The notes beneath the pieces are model-generated. The model was not told the origin of the DNA. It searched no databases and saw only the letters and a program-made list of their open reading frames with translations. From Arthrobacter sp. AZCC_0090 (GTDB lineage: Bacteria > Actinomycetota > Actinomycetes > Actinomycetales > Micrococcaceae): a stretch of 64,000 nt of DNA. Positions 56,449 to 64,000 of the stretch are shown here, in pieces (within the stretch, counting starts at the first letter, position 1; each line of letters opens with the position of its first letter). Made by a program: the position numbers and the translations under genes. The stretch covers positions 186,001 through 250,000 of the forward strand of contig NZ_JACHEE010000003.1 in the NCBI RefSeq assembly GCF_014207375.1. Reading direction: 5' to 3'.

Positions 56449-58590
56449 GTGACAGAAACCACTGAGCTGGCTTCAGCTGTGGACACAACATCTTCTGCAG
56501 CTGAATCAACGGCCGCAACCGCCAAGAGCAGCGGCCTTGCAGGCCTTAAGCTCGCGCAGCTCCAGGCTCTCGCCAGTCAGCTGGGCATTTCGGGCGGGTC
56601 CCGGATGCGCAAGGGGGACTTGGTTTCGGCTATCTCGGCCCACCGTGCCGGTGCAACCACCAGCAAGGCTCCCACTGCGGCCAAGGCCGTAGCAGCAAAG
56701 ACTGCGCCTGCATCCCCAGAAGCTGAGACCGCTGCCGCATCTACCGAAGCTCCCGCGCAGGACGGCACCCGGGCACGTGGCCGTGGCCGAAGCCGTCGCG
56801 CTACGAGCGACGGCGTTGTTGCCGCTCCCGCTGCCACGGAAACCGCGGAGGCTCCCGCCGTCACTGCCGAGACTCCTGCCGCTCCCGTCGCCGAAGCAAG
56901 CGAGGCCGCTAGCGAACGCCGCCAGCCGCGCACGCGGAATCGTCGCCGTGGCGAAGCCGCCGTTGCTCCTGTGGAGACCGGTGAAGCAAGCGAAACCCGT
57001 GCAGCCGAGCAGCCCCAGGCTGAACAGCCCCGCGTCGAACAGCGCCAAACGGAGCAGCGTCAGCCCGAGCAGCGCCAGGCCGAGCAGCGTCAGCCCGAGC
57101 AGCGCCAGACGGAACAGCGCCAGGCGGAACAGCGACAGGCACAGCCGCGCCAGGGCGAGCAGGCCTCGGTCGAGGCTGGCGAATCCGGCCAGCGCGAACG
57201 CCGCGACACCACCCGTACGCGTCGCGAAGACACGAACGACGGCGATGACATGGGCAACCGCCGCAATCGTCGCAACCGCCGCGACCGCAACGACCGTCAG
57301 GGTCCGCAGGACAACCGTGACAACCGCGATGGAAACACCCGCAGCGACCGCTTCCGCGACCGCAACGAACGCCGTCGCGGCCGCGGCCAGGGCCCGGACG
57401 TCGACGACGTCGAGGTCACCGAGGATGACGTCTTGCTTCCCGTCGCGGGAATCCTGGATGTACTGGAGAACTACGCGTTCATCCGTACCTCCGGGTACCT
57501 GCCCGGTGCCAACGACGTGTACGTGTCCCTCGCCCAGGTCAAGAAGTACAACCTGCGTAAGGGCGACGCCGTCGTTGGCGCAATCCGCGCCCCGCGTGAC
57601 GGCGAGGACCGAAGCCAGCAGTCCGCGCGCCAGAAGTTCAACGCGCTCGTCCGCGTCACGTCGGTCAACGGCAAGACGCCCGAAGAGCTCAAGGACCGCG
57701 TCGAATTCGCCAAGCTCGTCCCGCTGTACCCGTCCGAGCGACTGCGCCTCGAAACGGACCCCAAGAAGATCGGCCCGCGCGTTATCGACCTCGTGGCCCC
57801 GATCGGCAAGGGCCAGCGCGGCCTGATCGTCTCCCCGCCCAAGGCTGGCAAGACCCTCATCCTGCAGTCCATCGCCAACGCGATCACCACCAACAACCCT
57901 GAGGTCCACCTCATGATGGTGCTGGTTGACGAACGTCCTGAAGAAGTCACGGACATGCAGCGCACCGTCAAGGGCGAGGTCATTGCCTCCACCTTCGACC
58001 GTCCCGCCGATGACCACACTACGGTTGCCGAGCTTTCCATCGAACGCGCCAAGCGCCTCGTGGAAATGGGCATGGACGTGGTGGTCCTCCTGGACTCCAT
58101 GACCCGCCTGGGCCGTGCCTACAACCTGGCAGCACCGGCCTCGGGCCGTATCCTGTCCGGTGGTGTCGACTCCGCCGCGCTCTACCCGCCGAAGCGCTTC
58201 TTTGGTGCCGCCCGCAACATTGAAAACGGTGGCTCGCTCACCATCCTGGCAACCGCCCTCGTGGAGACCGGTTCCAAGATGGACGAGGTCATCTTCGAAG
58301 AGTTCAAGGGAACGGGCAACATGGAGCTCCGCCTGTCCCGCCAGCTGGCGGACAAGCGCATCTTCCCGGCTGTGGACGTCAACGCCTCGGGTACCCGTCG
58401 CGAAGAGAACCTGCTTTCGCCTGAAGAAGTCAAGATCATGTGGAAGCTGCGCCGCGTCCTGTCCGGACTCGAGACCCAGCAGAGCCTTGAACTCCTGACC
58501 AACAAGATCCGGGAGACCGGGAGCAACGTCGAGTTCCTCATGCAGGTGCAGAAGACGACTCTTGGAGCCAAGTCGGATAACGACAAATAG
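56449..58590 (+). CDS. rho: transcription termination factor Rho, with long N-terminal insertion
   Basis: A 713-aa hexameric RNA helicase. A Rho_N segment near residues 25-60 (GLKLAQLQALASQLGI, RMRKGDLVSAI) is followed by about 250 residues rich in Ala, Glu, Gln and Arg, including a QRQxEQRQ repeat array near 190-225 and an Arg/Asp/Asn-rich stretch. The RNA-binding cold-shock domain follows (AGILDVLENYAFIRTSGYLP). The ATPase core has SPPKAGKTLILQ (Walker A), VLLDSMTRLGRAYN and KRFFGAARNIENGGSL. The insertion is typical of high-GC actinobacteria and may mediate RNA binding. The start is GTG with AAGGA upstream. Confidence 0.96.
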   Translation: MTETTELASAVDTTSSAAESTAATAKSSGLAGLKLAQLQALASQLGISGGSRMRKGDLVSAISAHRAGATTSKAPTAAKAVAAKTAPASPEAETAAASTEAPAQDGTRARGRGRSRRATSDGVVAAPAATETAEAPAVTAETPAAPVAEASEAASERRQPRTRNRRRGEAAVAPVETGEASETRAAEQPQAEQPRVEQRQTEQRQPEQRQAEQRQPEQRQTEQRQAEQRQAQPRQGEQASVEAGESGQRERRDTTRTRREDTNDGDDMGNRRNRRNRRDRNDRQGPQDNRDNRDGNTRSDRFRDRNERRRGRGQGPDVDDVEVTEDDVLLPVAGILDVLENYAFIRTSGYLPGANDVYVSLAQVKKYNLRKGDAVVGAIRAPRDGEDRSQQSARQKFNALVRVTSVNGKTPEELKDRVEFAKLVPLYPSERLRLETDPKKIGPRVIDLVAPIGKGQRGLIVSPPKAGKTLILQSIANAITTNNPEVHLMMVLVDERPEEVTDMQRTVKGEVIASTFDRPADDHTTVAELSIERAKRLVEMGMDVVVLLDSMTRLGRAYNLAAPASGRILSGGVDSAALYPPKRFFGAARNIENGGSLTILATALVETGSKMDEVIFEEFKGTGNMELRLSRQLADKRIFPAVDVNASGTRREENLLSPEEVKIMWKLRRVLSGLETQQSLELLTNKIRETGSNVEFLMQVQKTTLGAKSDNDK

Positions 58591-58597
58591 CTGTTTT

Positions 58598-58660
58598 AGG
58601 GGCGGGCGCTGGTTCGTTCGTGCGGTTGATTCCGCGCGGATGTTCCGCCCCCGCCCCTTC
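58598..58660 (+). terminator. probable terminator after rho
   Basis: GGGGCGGG (58599-58606) pairs with CCCGCCCC (58650-58657), followed by TTCTCGTT. The loop is long, but the location is right. Confidence 0.6.
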
Positions 58661-58665
58661 TCGTT

Positions 58666-58730
58666 GCAACGCGGGGTCAGATACGGCCCATCCGGGCCCT
58701 CCGCATGGGCCGTAAGTGACCCCTCGTTGC
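58666..58730. repeat. 26-bp imperfect inverted repeat between rho and prfA
   Basis: The left arm (58666-58691) starts GCAACGCGGGGTCA and ends TACGGCCCAT. The right arm (58705-58730) is its reverse complement except for three positions, with a 13-base loop. The arms and size suggest a dispersed intergenic repeat rather than a simple terminator. Confidence 0.85.
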
Positions 58731-58767
58731 AGTTATTAGACTTGTAGAAGTCGAAAGAGGTTTTGAA

Positions 58768-59841
58768 ATGTTTGAGTCCGTACAGGGATTGCTTGATGAG
58801 CATGCTGCTATCCAAGCGCAGTTGAGTGATCCTGCTGTTTATGCCGACCAAGCCCTGGCCCGCAAGTTGGGGCGGCGCTCCGCCCAGTTGCAGGGCATCG
58901 TGGAGGCGTACAACCGGTGGCGCGGGCTCATGGACGATCTTGAAGCGGCAAAGGAAATGGCTTCCGAGGACGCCGAATTTGCTGCCGAGGTAGACGAAAT
59001 CGAGGCGAAGCTTCCGGCTGCCCAGGAGAAACTCCGCCGCTTGCTGATTCCCCGCGATCCCGACGACGCCCGTAACGTCATCCTTGAAGTCAAGGGCGGC
59101 GAAGGCGGCGACGAAGCTGCCCTGTTCGCTGGCGATTTGCTGCGTATGTACATGCGCTACGCGGAGTCGCGCGGTTGGAAGACCGAACTCATCTCAGCAA
59201 CGGAATCGGATCTGGGTGGCTACAAGGACGTCCAGATGGCCGTCAAGGGCAATTCGAACGATCCCGCCGAAGGCGTGTATGCCCGGTTGAAGTTTGAGGG
59301 CGGCGTGCATCGCGTCCAGCGCGTTCCCGTCACCGAGTCCCAGGGGCGCATCCACACTTCGGCTGCCGGTGTGCTGGTGCTCCCGGAAGTGGATGAGCCC
59401 GAAGAGCTCGAAATCAACCAGAACGATCTCAAGATCGATGTCTACAGGTCGTCGGGGCCTGGCGGCCAGTCCGTCAACACCACGGACTCGGCAGTCCGCA
59501 TCACCCACCTTCCCACGGGAATCGTGGTGGCGATGCAGAACGAAAAATCCCAGCTGCAGAACCGGGAAGCCGGCATGCGCGTTCTGCGCGCCCGCATCCT
59601 GGCCCACCAGCAGGAGCAGATCGACGCCGAGAACTCGGCCCAGCGCAAGTCGCAGATCCGCACCATGGACCGTTCGGAGCGTATTCGCACCTACAACTTC
59701 CCGGAGAACCGGATTGCCGACCACCGTACCGGCTACAAGGCCTACAACCTCGACGCCGTCATGAACGGCGACCTGGAGCCGGTCATCCAATCGGCCATCG
59801 AGATGGACGAACAGTCGCGCCTGGATGCCCTGGGCGAGTAA
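58768..59841 (+). CDS. prfA: peptide chain release factor 1
   Basis: A 357-aa class I release factor reading UAA and UAG. The anticodon-like PxT motif is in [13 protein letters not shown], and the GGQ motif in [20 protein letters not shown], near residue 235. GAGG lies seven bases before the ATG. prmC, which methylates the GGQ glutamine, is the next gene. Confidence 0.96.
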   Translation: MFESVQGLLDEHAAIQAQLSDPAVYADQALARKLGRRSAQLQGIVEAYNRWRGLMDDLEAAKEMASEDAEFAAEVDEIEAKLPAAQEKLRRLLIPRDPDDARNVILEVKGGEGGDEAALFAGDLLRMYMRYAESRGWKTELISATESDLGGYKDVQMAVKGNSNDPAEGVYARLKFEGGVHRVQRVPVTESQGRIHTSAAGVLVLPEVDEPEELEINQNDLKIDVYRSSGPGGQSVNTTDSAVRITHLPTGIVVAMQNEKSQLQNREAGMRVLRARILAHQQEQIDAENSAQRKSQIRTMDRSERIRTYNFPENRIADHRTGYKAYNLDAVMNGDLEPVIQSAIEMDEQSRLDALGE

Positions 59842-59859
59842 CAGCCTGCAAGGATCTTC

Positions 59860-60732
59860 ATGACGCTCTTTCCGGGCCAAAGCCTCGCCGACGCCGTACG
59901 CGAGGCAACAACCATCCTGTCCGACGCCGGAGTCCCCACTCCGCGCGTGGACGCGGAACTCCTCGCGGAACACCTCCTGGGTGTCGGCCTCGGCCGCCTG
60001 CGTGCCATGCTGCTTGGTGATTCTGCCGCGCCGGATGGCTACGGGGACTTGGTGGCCGAGCGGGCACAGCGCGTTCCGCTCCAGCACATCACCGGCGTCG
60101 CGCATTTCCGCTACCTCACGCTTGCCGTGGGACCGGGGGTGTTCATTCCGAGGCCGGAAACCGAATCGGTGGTCCAGCTGGTCATTGACCACCTTCAGGG
60201 ACTCCCGCACCCCAAGGTTGTCGATCTTGGCACCGGTTCCGGCGCTATTGCCGGTTCGATTGCCCACGAAGTGCCTGGGGCAGACGTCCATGCCGTTGAA
60301 TTCAGTGTTTTTGCCCATGCCTGGGCCGCCAAGAACCTGAAGCCCCTCGGGGTGAAACTCGTGCAGGGCGATCTCCGCAATGCCTTGCCCGAACACAACG
60401 GAACTTTCGACGTCGTCGTTTCCAATCCGCCCTACATTCCCGCTGAAGCGATTCCGAACGAGCCTGAAGTTGCATTGCATGATCCGCCCGAGGCGCTGTA
60501 CGGCGGGGGAGCAGACGGGATGGAGCTTCCGACGGCGGCTGCCGCCTCTGCAGCGCGGCTCCTGAAGCCCGGGGGCTTCTTCGTCATGGAGCACGCGGAA
60601 GTGCAGGCAGGGTGGATTGCCGAACATTTGAGGTCCGCTGATTGTTGGGCGGAGGTCACCACCCACGTCGATCTCAACGGCAAAGAACGTGCCACGAGTG
60701 CGGTGTTGGCAATCGCCGACTCCGGGGAATGA
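59860..60732 (+). CDS. prmC: release-factor glutamine N5-methyltransferase
   Basis: A 290-aa SAM methyltransferase that modifies the GGQ motif of release factors. Motif I is VVDLGTGSGAIAGSIA, and the catalytic NPPY is in VVSNPPYIPAEAIPNEPEVAL. Its position directly after prfA (18 bases) is the usual one. AAGGA precedes the ATG. Confidence 0.95.
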   Translation: MTLFPGQSLADAVREATTILSDAGVPTPRVDAELLAEHLLGVGLGRLRAMLLGDSAAPDGYGDLVAERAQRVPLQHITGVAHFRYLTLAVGPGVFIPRPETESVVQLVIDHLQGLPHPKVVDLGTGSGAIAGSIAHEVPGADVHAVEFSVFAHAWAAKNLKPLGVKLVQGDLRNALPEHNGTFDVVVSNPPYIPAEAIPNEPEVALHDPPEALYGGGADGMELPTAAAASAARLLKPGGFFVMEHAEVQAGWIAEHLRSADCWAEVTTHVDLNGKERATSAVLAIADSGE

Positions 60733-60744
60733 AAGAATAGCGCT

Positions 60745-61518
60745 GTGACCACAAGCTACAACTGCACGTCAGAGGAACAACGCGCCGAAGGCCTGGAGCA
60801 TGCGCAGCGCGCCATCAGTGAGAAGAAATGCATCGTCATGCCGACCGACACCGTCTACGGCATCGCCGCCGACGCGTTCTCGCCCCAGGCCGTGACCATG
60901 CTGCTCGTCTCCAAGGGCCGCGGTCGCCACATGCCGCCCCCGGTGTTGATCCCGCGGCTCAATGCCTTGGACGGGCTGGCAACAGACGTATCGGAAGAAG
61001 CCCGTAAACTGGCAGACGCCTTCTGGCCCGGTGGCCTGACCTTGATCTTCCACGCCCAGCCGTCCCTGGATTGGGACCTGGGAGAGACCCGCGGAACCGT
61101 GGCCCTGCGCATGCCCGACGATGAAATTGCGCTTGAACTGCTCAACCGCACCGGTCCGCTGGCCGTGTCCTCGGCCAATCGCACCGGTCAAGCGGCGGCG
61201 CAGACAGCTGCCGAGGCGAGGATCCAGCTTGCTGAATCGGTCGAGGTGTACCTTGAGGGCGGGTTCCGGCCTGTCGAAGGAACCGAGTCCGTAGCGTCGA
61301 CGATCGTTGACGCCACTACCTTGCCACTTCGAGTGGTCCGCGATGGTGCTCTTTCCCTGGAACTCCTACGCGAGGTGGTTCCGGGCCTGTTGGCCCTTGG
61401 CGAGACTGCGCCCGCGCCAAGCGGGGAGGCTGAGTCGGCCGTGGCGCCGGATACGGTGCCTGAAGCGCCGAAAGATCAGGCTGAGTTCCCAGTCTCCGGA
61501 GAGATCAAGGCCGAATGA
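60745..61518 (+). CDS. tsaC: threonylcarbamoyl-AMP synthase (Sua5/YrdC)
   Basis: A 257-aa Sua5/YciO/YrdC protein that makes threonylcarbamoyl-AMP for tRNA t6A37. The N-terminal KCIVMPTDTVYGIAADAF, SKGRGRHMPPPVLIP and TRGTVALRMPDD are diagnostic. About 40 residues after the domain form a Pro/Ala/Glu-rich tail. The start is GTG at 60745. The stop overlaps the ATG of the next gene. Confidence 0.92.
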   Translation: MTTSYNCTSEEQRAEGLEHAQRAISEKKCIVMPTDTVYGIAADAFSPQAVTMLLVSKGRGRHMPPPVLIPRLNALDGLATDVSEEARKLADAFWPGGLTLIFHAQPSLDWDLGETRGTVALRMPDDEIALELLNRTGPLAVSSANRTGQAAAQTAAEARIQLAESVEVYLEGGFRPVEGTESVASTIVDATTLPLRVVRDGALSLELLREVVPGLLALGETAPAPSGEAESAVAPDTVPEAPKDQAEFPVSGEIKAE

Positions 61519-62306
61519 GCCTGGTCCGGGATCGTGTTCCCCTCTTGGACGTTGACGTCACAGCCCTGCGCGTCGACGAACTTCTCGAGGCCATGCGAGG
61601 GTTCATTTCCGATGGCACCACGAAGGTGGTTCTTGGGCACAACCTGCACAGTGTCACGCTGTTTCATTCGAGTCCGGATTTCCGCCGCCTCTATGAACGC
61701 AGCGATGTGGTCCTCCTTGATGGTGCGCCCGTCGCCATGCTTTGGGGACTTGGCCGCCGCGGCGATTCACGAACTGACGGCCCCGGGCTGATGGAACACC
61801 GTCTGGGATCCACGGACTGGGTGCCAGCGCTGGGCGGTGTTGAAGGACTACGCCGGATCGCCGTCGTCGGGGCTGGCCCCGTGGCTAATGCCAAGACGGT
61901 CGAACGGCTCCGGGAGATCGTGCCCGGCGCCGAGGTCTCTGGCCGGGCGGGTGAGAATTGGGACGCCTCCAGCGAGGAGGCTACCGTTGCCTGGCTGGCG
62001 GAGTTCCGTCCGCAATTGGTGCTCCTTGGCCTTGGAATGCCGCTGCAGGAGTCGGTGTTGCACCGTCGCCTGGGCGAACTTCCGCCCGCCGTTTATTGCA
62101 CGGTCGGCGGGGCTATCGAGCAGTTGGCGGGGCTCCAGAAGCTTGCTCCGCGCTGGCTCGGCCGGCTGGGGCTTGAATGGGCCTGGCGACTCATTCTGCA
62201 TCCGGGACGCGTCGCATACCGGGTGTTCGGTGAGCCGTGGGTGCTGCTCAGCCTGCTCGTCCGCCGTCGGCTTGCAGGCAAGAACAGCGCCCCTCAGGGC
62301 CCTTAG
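61515..62306 (+). CDS. WecB/TagA/CpsF-family glycosyltransferase (GT26)
   Basis: A 263-aa GT26 enzyme that adds a sugar (typically N-acetylmannosamine) to a lipid-linked GlcNAc in wall-polymer synthesis. Segments VVLGHNLHSVTLFHSSPDFR, VVLLDGAPVAMLWGLGRRG, DGPGLMEHRL and PPAVYCTVGGAIEQLAGLQKLAPRWL (in parts) mark the family. It overlaps tsaC by four bases and the convergent GT2 gene at the stops. A WecA-type gene, which makes its likely lipid-linked acceptor, lies close by. Confidence 0.9.
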   Translation: MSLVRDRVPLLDVDVTALRVDELLEAMRGFISDGTTKVVLGHNLHSVTLFHSSPDFRRLYERSDVVLLDGAPVAMLWGLGRRGDSRTDGPGLMEHRLGSTDWVPALGGVEGLRRIAVVGAGPVANAKTVERLREIVPGAEVSGRAGENWDASSEEATVAWLAEFRPQLVLLGLGMPLQESVLHRRLGELPPAVYCTVGGAIEQLAGLQKLAPRWLGRLGLEWAWRLILHPGRVAYRVFGEPWVLLSLLVRRRLAGKNSAPQGP

Positions 62307-63199
62307 AACTTCTGGTCCTCCAAGGGGCCGAAGCCCTTGTTCCGCAAACCGGCGGAGAACGCCCGGAACCACTCGGCGAGCCCGCGGAAGTCACCCCGGG
62401 GGAGGAAATAGCCTAGGTAGCCTCCGACGTCGGCCACCATGGACTTGCCGCGACGATACCTGCGGATCAAATAGCCGCGGTTGCGGTAGTAGAAGTAGCG
62501 CTTGAACGCCGAATCCGGCACGATCACGTGCCAGCGCGCGCCGAAGACGTGCTTCGTCTCGGAAAACGCGTGCGGGTGGGTGATCCACGCCGTCGCGACA
62601 GTACCGAACCGTATCCCGGCTTTCCTCAGGCGGATCATGAAGTCCACCTCATCGCCCCGGATGAAAAGCCGGATATCCGGCACTCCCACTTTGAAGAAGA
62701 CACTGGAACGGATGAGGGCCCCGTTGAAGAAGTGCCCGACGTCTGGCAGGAACCCGGCCTTCTCGACTTCGGAACGGTCGTGGGTCACCTTGCCGTCGAT
62801 CCGGAAGAAGAAGGAGAGCTTATCCGGGTGGCCGGGGGCCACCACGAGCGGGACCACGGCATCCAATCCCCGGGCTTCCGCTTCGCGAACCAGGGTTTCG
62901 AGGCATTCGGGATCCCCTGGTTCGGCGTCATCGTCCATGATCCAGACCCATTCGGCGCCGCTGGCCACGGCTTTGAGGATGGCTAGGGCGAAGCCGCCCG
63001 CCCCGCCAAGGTTGGCCTTGGAGCGGACGTAGTCCACGTTCGGATGGCTCGATGCGAGCTCCCGCGAAGGAGTGGTACCGCTGTCCACGAGACAGATGGT
63101 GTCCACCGGTAGGGACTGGTTGTTGACGGCGTCGAGCAGGACTGCAAGCTCTCCGGGGCGGTCAAAGGTCACAGCCGCAACGGCAACGGAGACAGTCAT
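62303..63199 (-). CDS. glycosyltransferase family 2, GlfT1/rhamnosyl-type
   Basis: A 298-aa GT-A glycosyltransferase. The nucleotide-binding N-terminus contains AVTFDRPGELAVLLDAV, the metal motif is EWVWIMDDDAEPGDPE, and the C-terminal region has RGDEVDFMIRLRKAGIRFG and YYRNRGYLIRRY, as in actinobacterial galactofuranosyl- or rhamnosyltransferases acting on the arabinogalactan or wall teichoic linkage. The donor cannot be fixed by eye. GGAAGGAA precedes the ATG. It is transcribed toward the WecB-type gene and away from the WecA-type gene. Confidence 0.88.
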   Translation of the reverse strand: MTVSVAVAAVTFDRPGELAVLLDAVNNQSLPVDTICLVDSGTTPSRELASSHPNVDYVRSKANLGGAGGFALAILKAVASGAEWVWIMDDDAEPGDPECLETLVREAEARGLDAVVPLVVAPGHPDKLSFFFRIDGKVTHDRSEVEKAGFLPDVGHFFNGALIRSSVFFKVGVPDIRLFIRGDEVDFMIRLRKAGIRFGTVATAWITHPHAFSETKHVFGARWHVIVPDSAFKRYFYYRNRGYLIRRYRRGKSMVADVGGYLGYFLPRGDFRGLAEWFRAFSAGLRNKGFGPLEDQKF

Positions 63200-63412
63200 G
63201 TAGGGTTCCTTCCGGGCAGCAGCGGGAGGGTCTTCCCGGCTCGCCCTAGGGGCGCGTGAAACGGAGCAAGGCCGCCGTTGCCGCTAGTATCTTGAACAGA
63301 GTCCAACTGTAGTACAGCAATATTCGGCGGTGCGCAGAGGTGTTGCGGGTGTTGTGCCGGCAGCTATTCGCCGGGGACGAAATCCACCACCACCGCCAAC
63401 AGGAGCCGCCAC

Positions 63413-64000
63413 GTGATCATGTACTCACTCATGATGCTCACGGCTGCCGTCGTGTCCTATCTCGCAACGTGGGTAGCCCGCCAAATGGGGAACAGACTTC
63501 GGCTGTTTGCCCCTATCCGGAGCCGCGATATGCACTCTGTGCCTATTTCCCGGCTGGGTGGCCTGGGACTCTTCGCAGGCTTTGCCGTGGCCCTCGTCGT
63601 AGCGAGCAATTCGTTCTTCGTGAAGGACATCTTCCACGGAAACGGTGCGCCATGGGGGATACTGGCCGGTGCCCTGGTGATCGTCGCGGTTGGTGTTGCC
63701 GACGACGTGATGGACATCCGATGGTGGGTCAAGCTGATCGGCCAGTGCGCAGCCGCCACGATCGTTGCAGTCTGGGGTGTGCAGATGTCGGTGATTCCGT
63801 TTGTTCCGGAGCCCATCCGGATTGAGTCGGAACCGCTGCGGGTTGTCCTTACCGCCCTCCTCATTGTGACCACCATGAACGCCGTCAACTTCATCGATGG
63901 ACTCGATGGCTTGGCGGCAGGCGTCGCCGCGATTGGCGGGGTCGCGTTCTTCCTGACCGCATACTGGGTCCACCGCAACGCGACACTCACTGATCGCTCG
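63413..64000 (+). CDS. WecA/TagO-type undecaprenyl/decaprenyl-phosphate GlcNAc-1-phosphate transferase, 5' part
   Basis: The first 196 residues of a polyprenyl-phosphate sugar-1-phosphate transferase; the gene continues past the window. Diagnostic segments are RLGGLGLFAGFAVAL, VGVADDVMDIRWWVKLIGQ with the DD pair, and NAVNFIDGLDGLAAGVAAIGG. Several membrane helices are visible. The start is GTG at 63413 with AGGAG seven bases upstream. The enzyme starts wall-polymer synthesis by loading GlcNAc-1-P on the lipid carrier. Confidence 0.93.
   Translation, partial: MIMYSLMMLTAAVVSYLATWVARQMGNRLRLFAPIRSRDMHSVPISRLGGLGLFAGFAVALVVASNSFFVKDIFHGNGAPWGILAGALVIVAVGVADDVMDIRWWVKLIGQCAAATIVAVWGVQMSVIPFVPEPIRIESEPLRVVLTALLIVTTMNAVNFIDGLDGLAAGVAAIGGVAFFLTAYWVHRNATLTDRS

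Noticed and set aside
56506..58851. A 781-codon open frame on the minus strand opposite rho
   Set aside because: It mirrors the rho gene, has a repetitive composition from the antisense of the Gln/Arg repeats, and has no recognisable domain or ribosome binding site.
59194..60666. A 490-codon minus-strand frame opposite prfA and prmC
   Set aside because: Antisense shadow of two well-identified genes.

Overview
This 64 kb window is high-GC chromosomal DNA from an actinobacterium, most likely a member of the Micrococcaceae close to Arthrobacter, Paenarthrobacter or Pseudarthrobacter. The evidence is the fused E1/E2 2-oxoglutarate decarboxylase (Kgd), the SigR-RsrA pair, a SAM-IV class riboswitch, a long Rho with an Arg/Gln-rich N-terminal region, a 24-residue bL37-like ribosomal protein, and the order lysA-hom-thrC-thrB-rho-prfA-prmC-tsaC-wecA. 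Many genes begin 6-7 nt after a TANNNT hexamer, the usual sign of leaderless transcripts in this phylum. I see no prophage, transposase, plasmid or CRISPR features. The species assignment is inferred from gene content only.

Layout. 0-1 kb: the 3' part of tmRNA and its terminator, then a mostly empty stretch. 1-8.3 kb: a six-gene minus-strand catabolic operon (SDR, amidohydrolase, acyl-CoA dehydrogenase, MaoC hydratase, MHS-type transporter, acyl-CoA ligase) divergent from a MarR regulator, which looks like a beta-oxidation-type route for an unidentified carboxylic acid. 8.4-15 kb: a cytosolic HtrA-like protease, a DHA2 drug exporter, an MntR-type metalloregulator, a methyltransferase and a cysteine-desulfurase-like enzyme under a SAM riboswitch. 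15-22.7 kb: hisN, aroA-rsgA, DoxX, sigR-rsrA, bL37, and a PadR/DUF4097 pair. 22.8-33.2 kb: kgd, two CorC/HlyC-type membrane proteins, and a zinc-type ABC transporter with a Zur box and the zur gene.

33-46.5 kb: a metallo-hydrolase, a Cds1-like cysteine desulfhydrase divergent from a sulfurtransferase, a zinc alcohol dehydrogenase with a HIT protein, a pair of structured repeats, hrpA, a WYL regulator, a GlxA-type regulator, a protealysin-like M4 peptidase with its emfourin-type inhibitor, and tRNA-Arg(CCG). 46.5-49.4 kb: a three-gene flavin electron-transfer operon (FMN-binding lipoprotein, ApbE flavinyltransferase, NqrB/RnfD-like membrane protein fused to a flavin reductase). 49.6-64 kb: argS, the aspartate-family amino-acid operon, rho, prfA, prmC, tsaC and cell-envelope glycosyltransferases, ending inside a WecA-type gene.

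The most unusual signal is a recurring small-scale one. Several genes carry short tandem repeats that copy their own last codons together with the stop codon: a MarR gene (15 bp units), rsgA (16 bp), a sulfurtransferase gene (18 bp) and a 56-residue membrane protein gene (13 bp). In two of these the copies differ mainly at synonymous positions. Two other genes carry perfect in-frame tandem duplications near functional sites. The possible SigR' isoform, the paired repeat with compensatory changes and the SAM-controlled desulfurase are also worth a second look.
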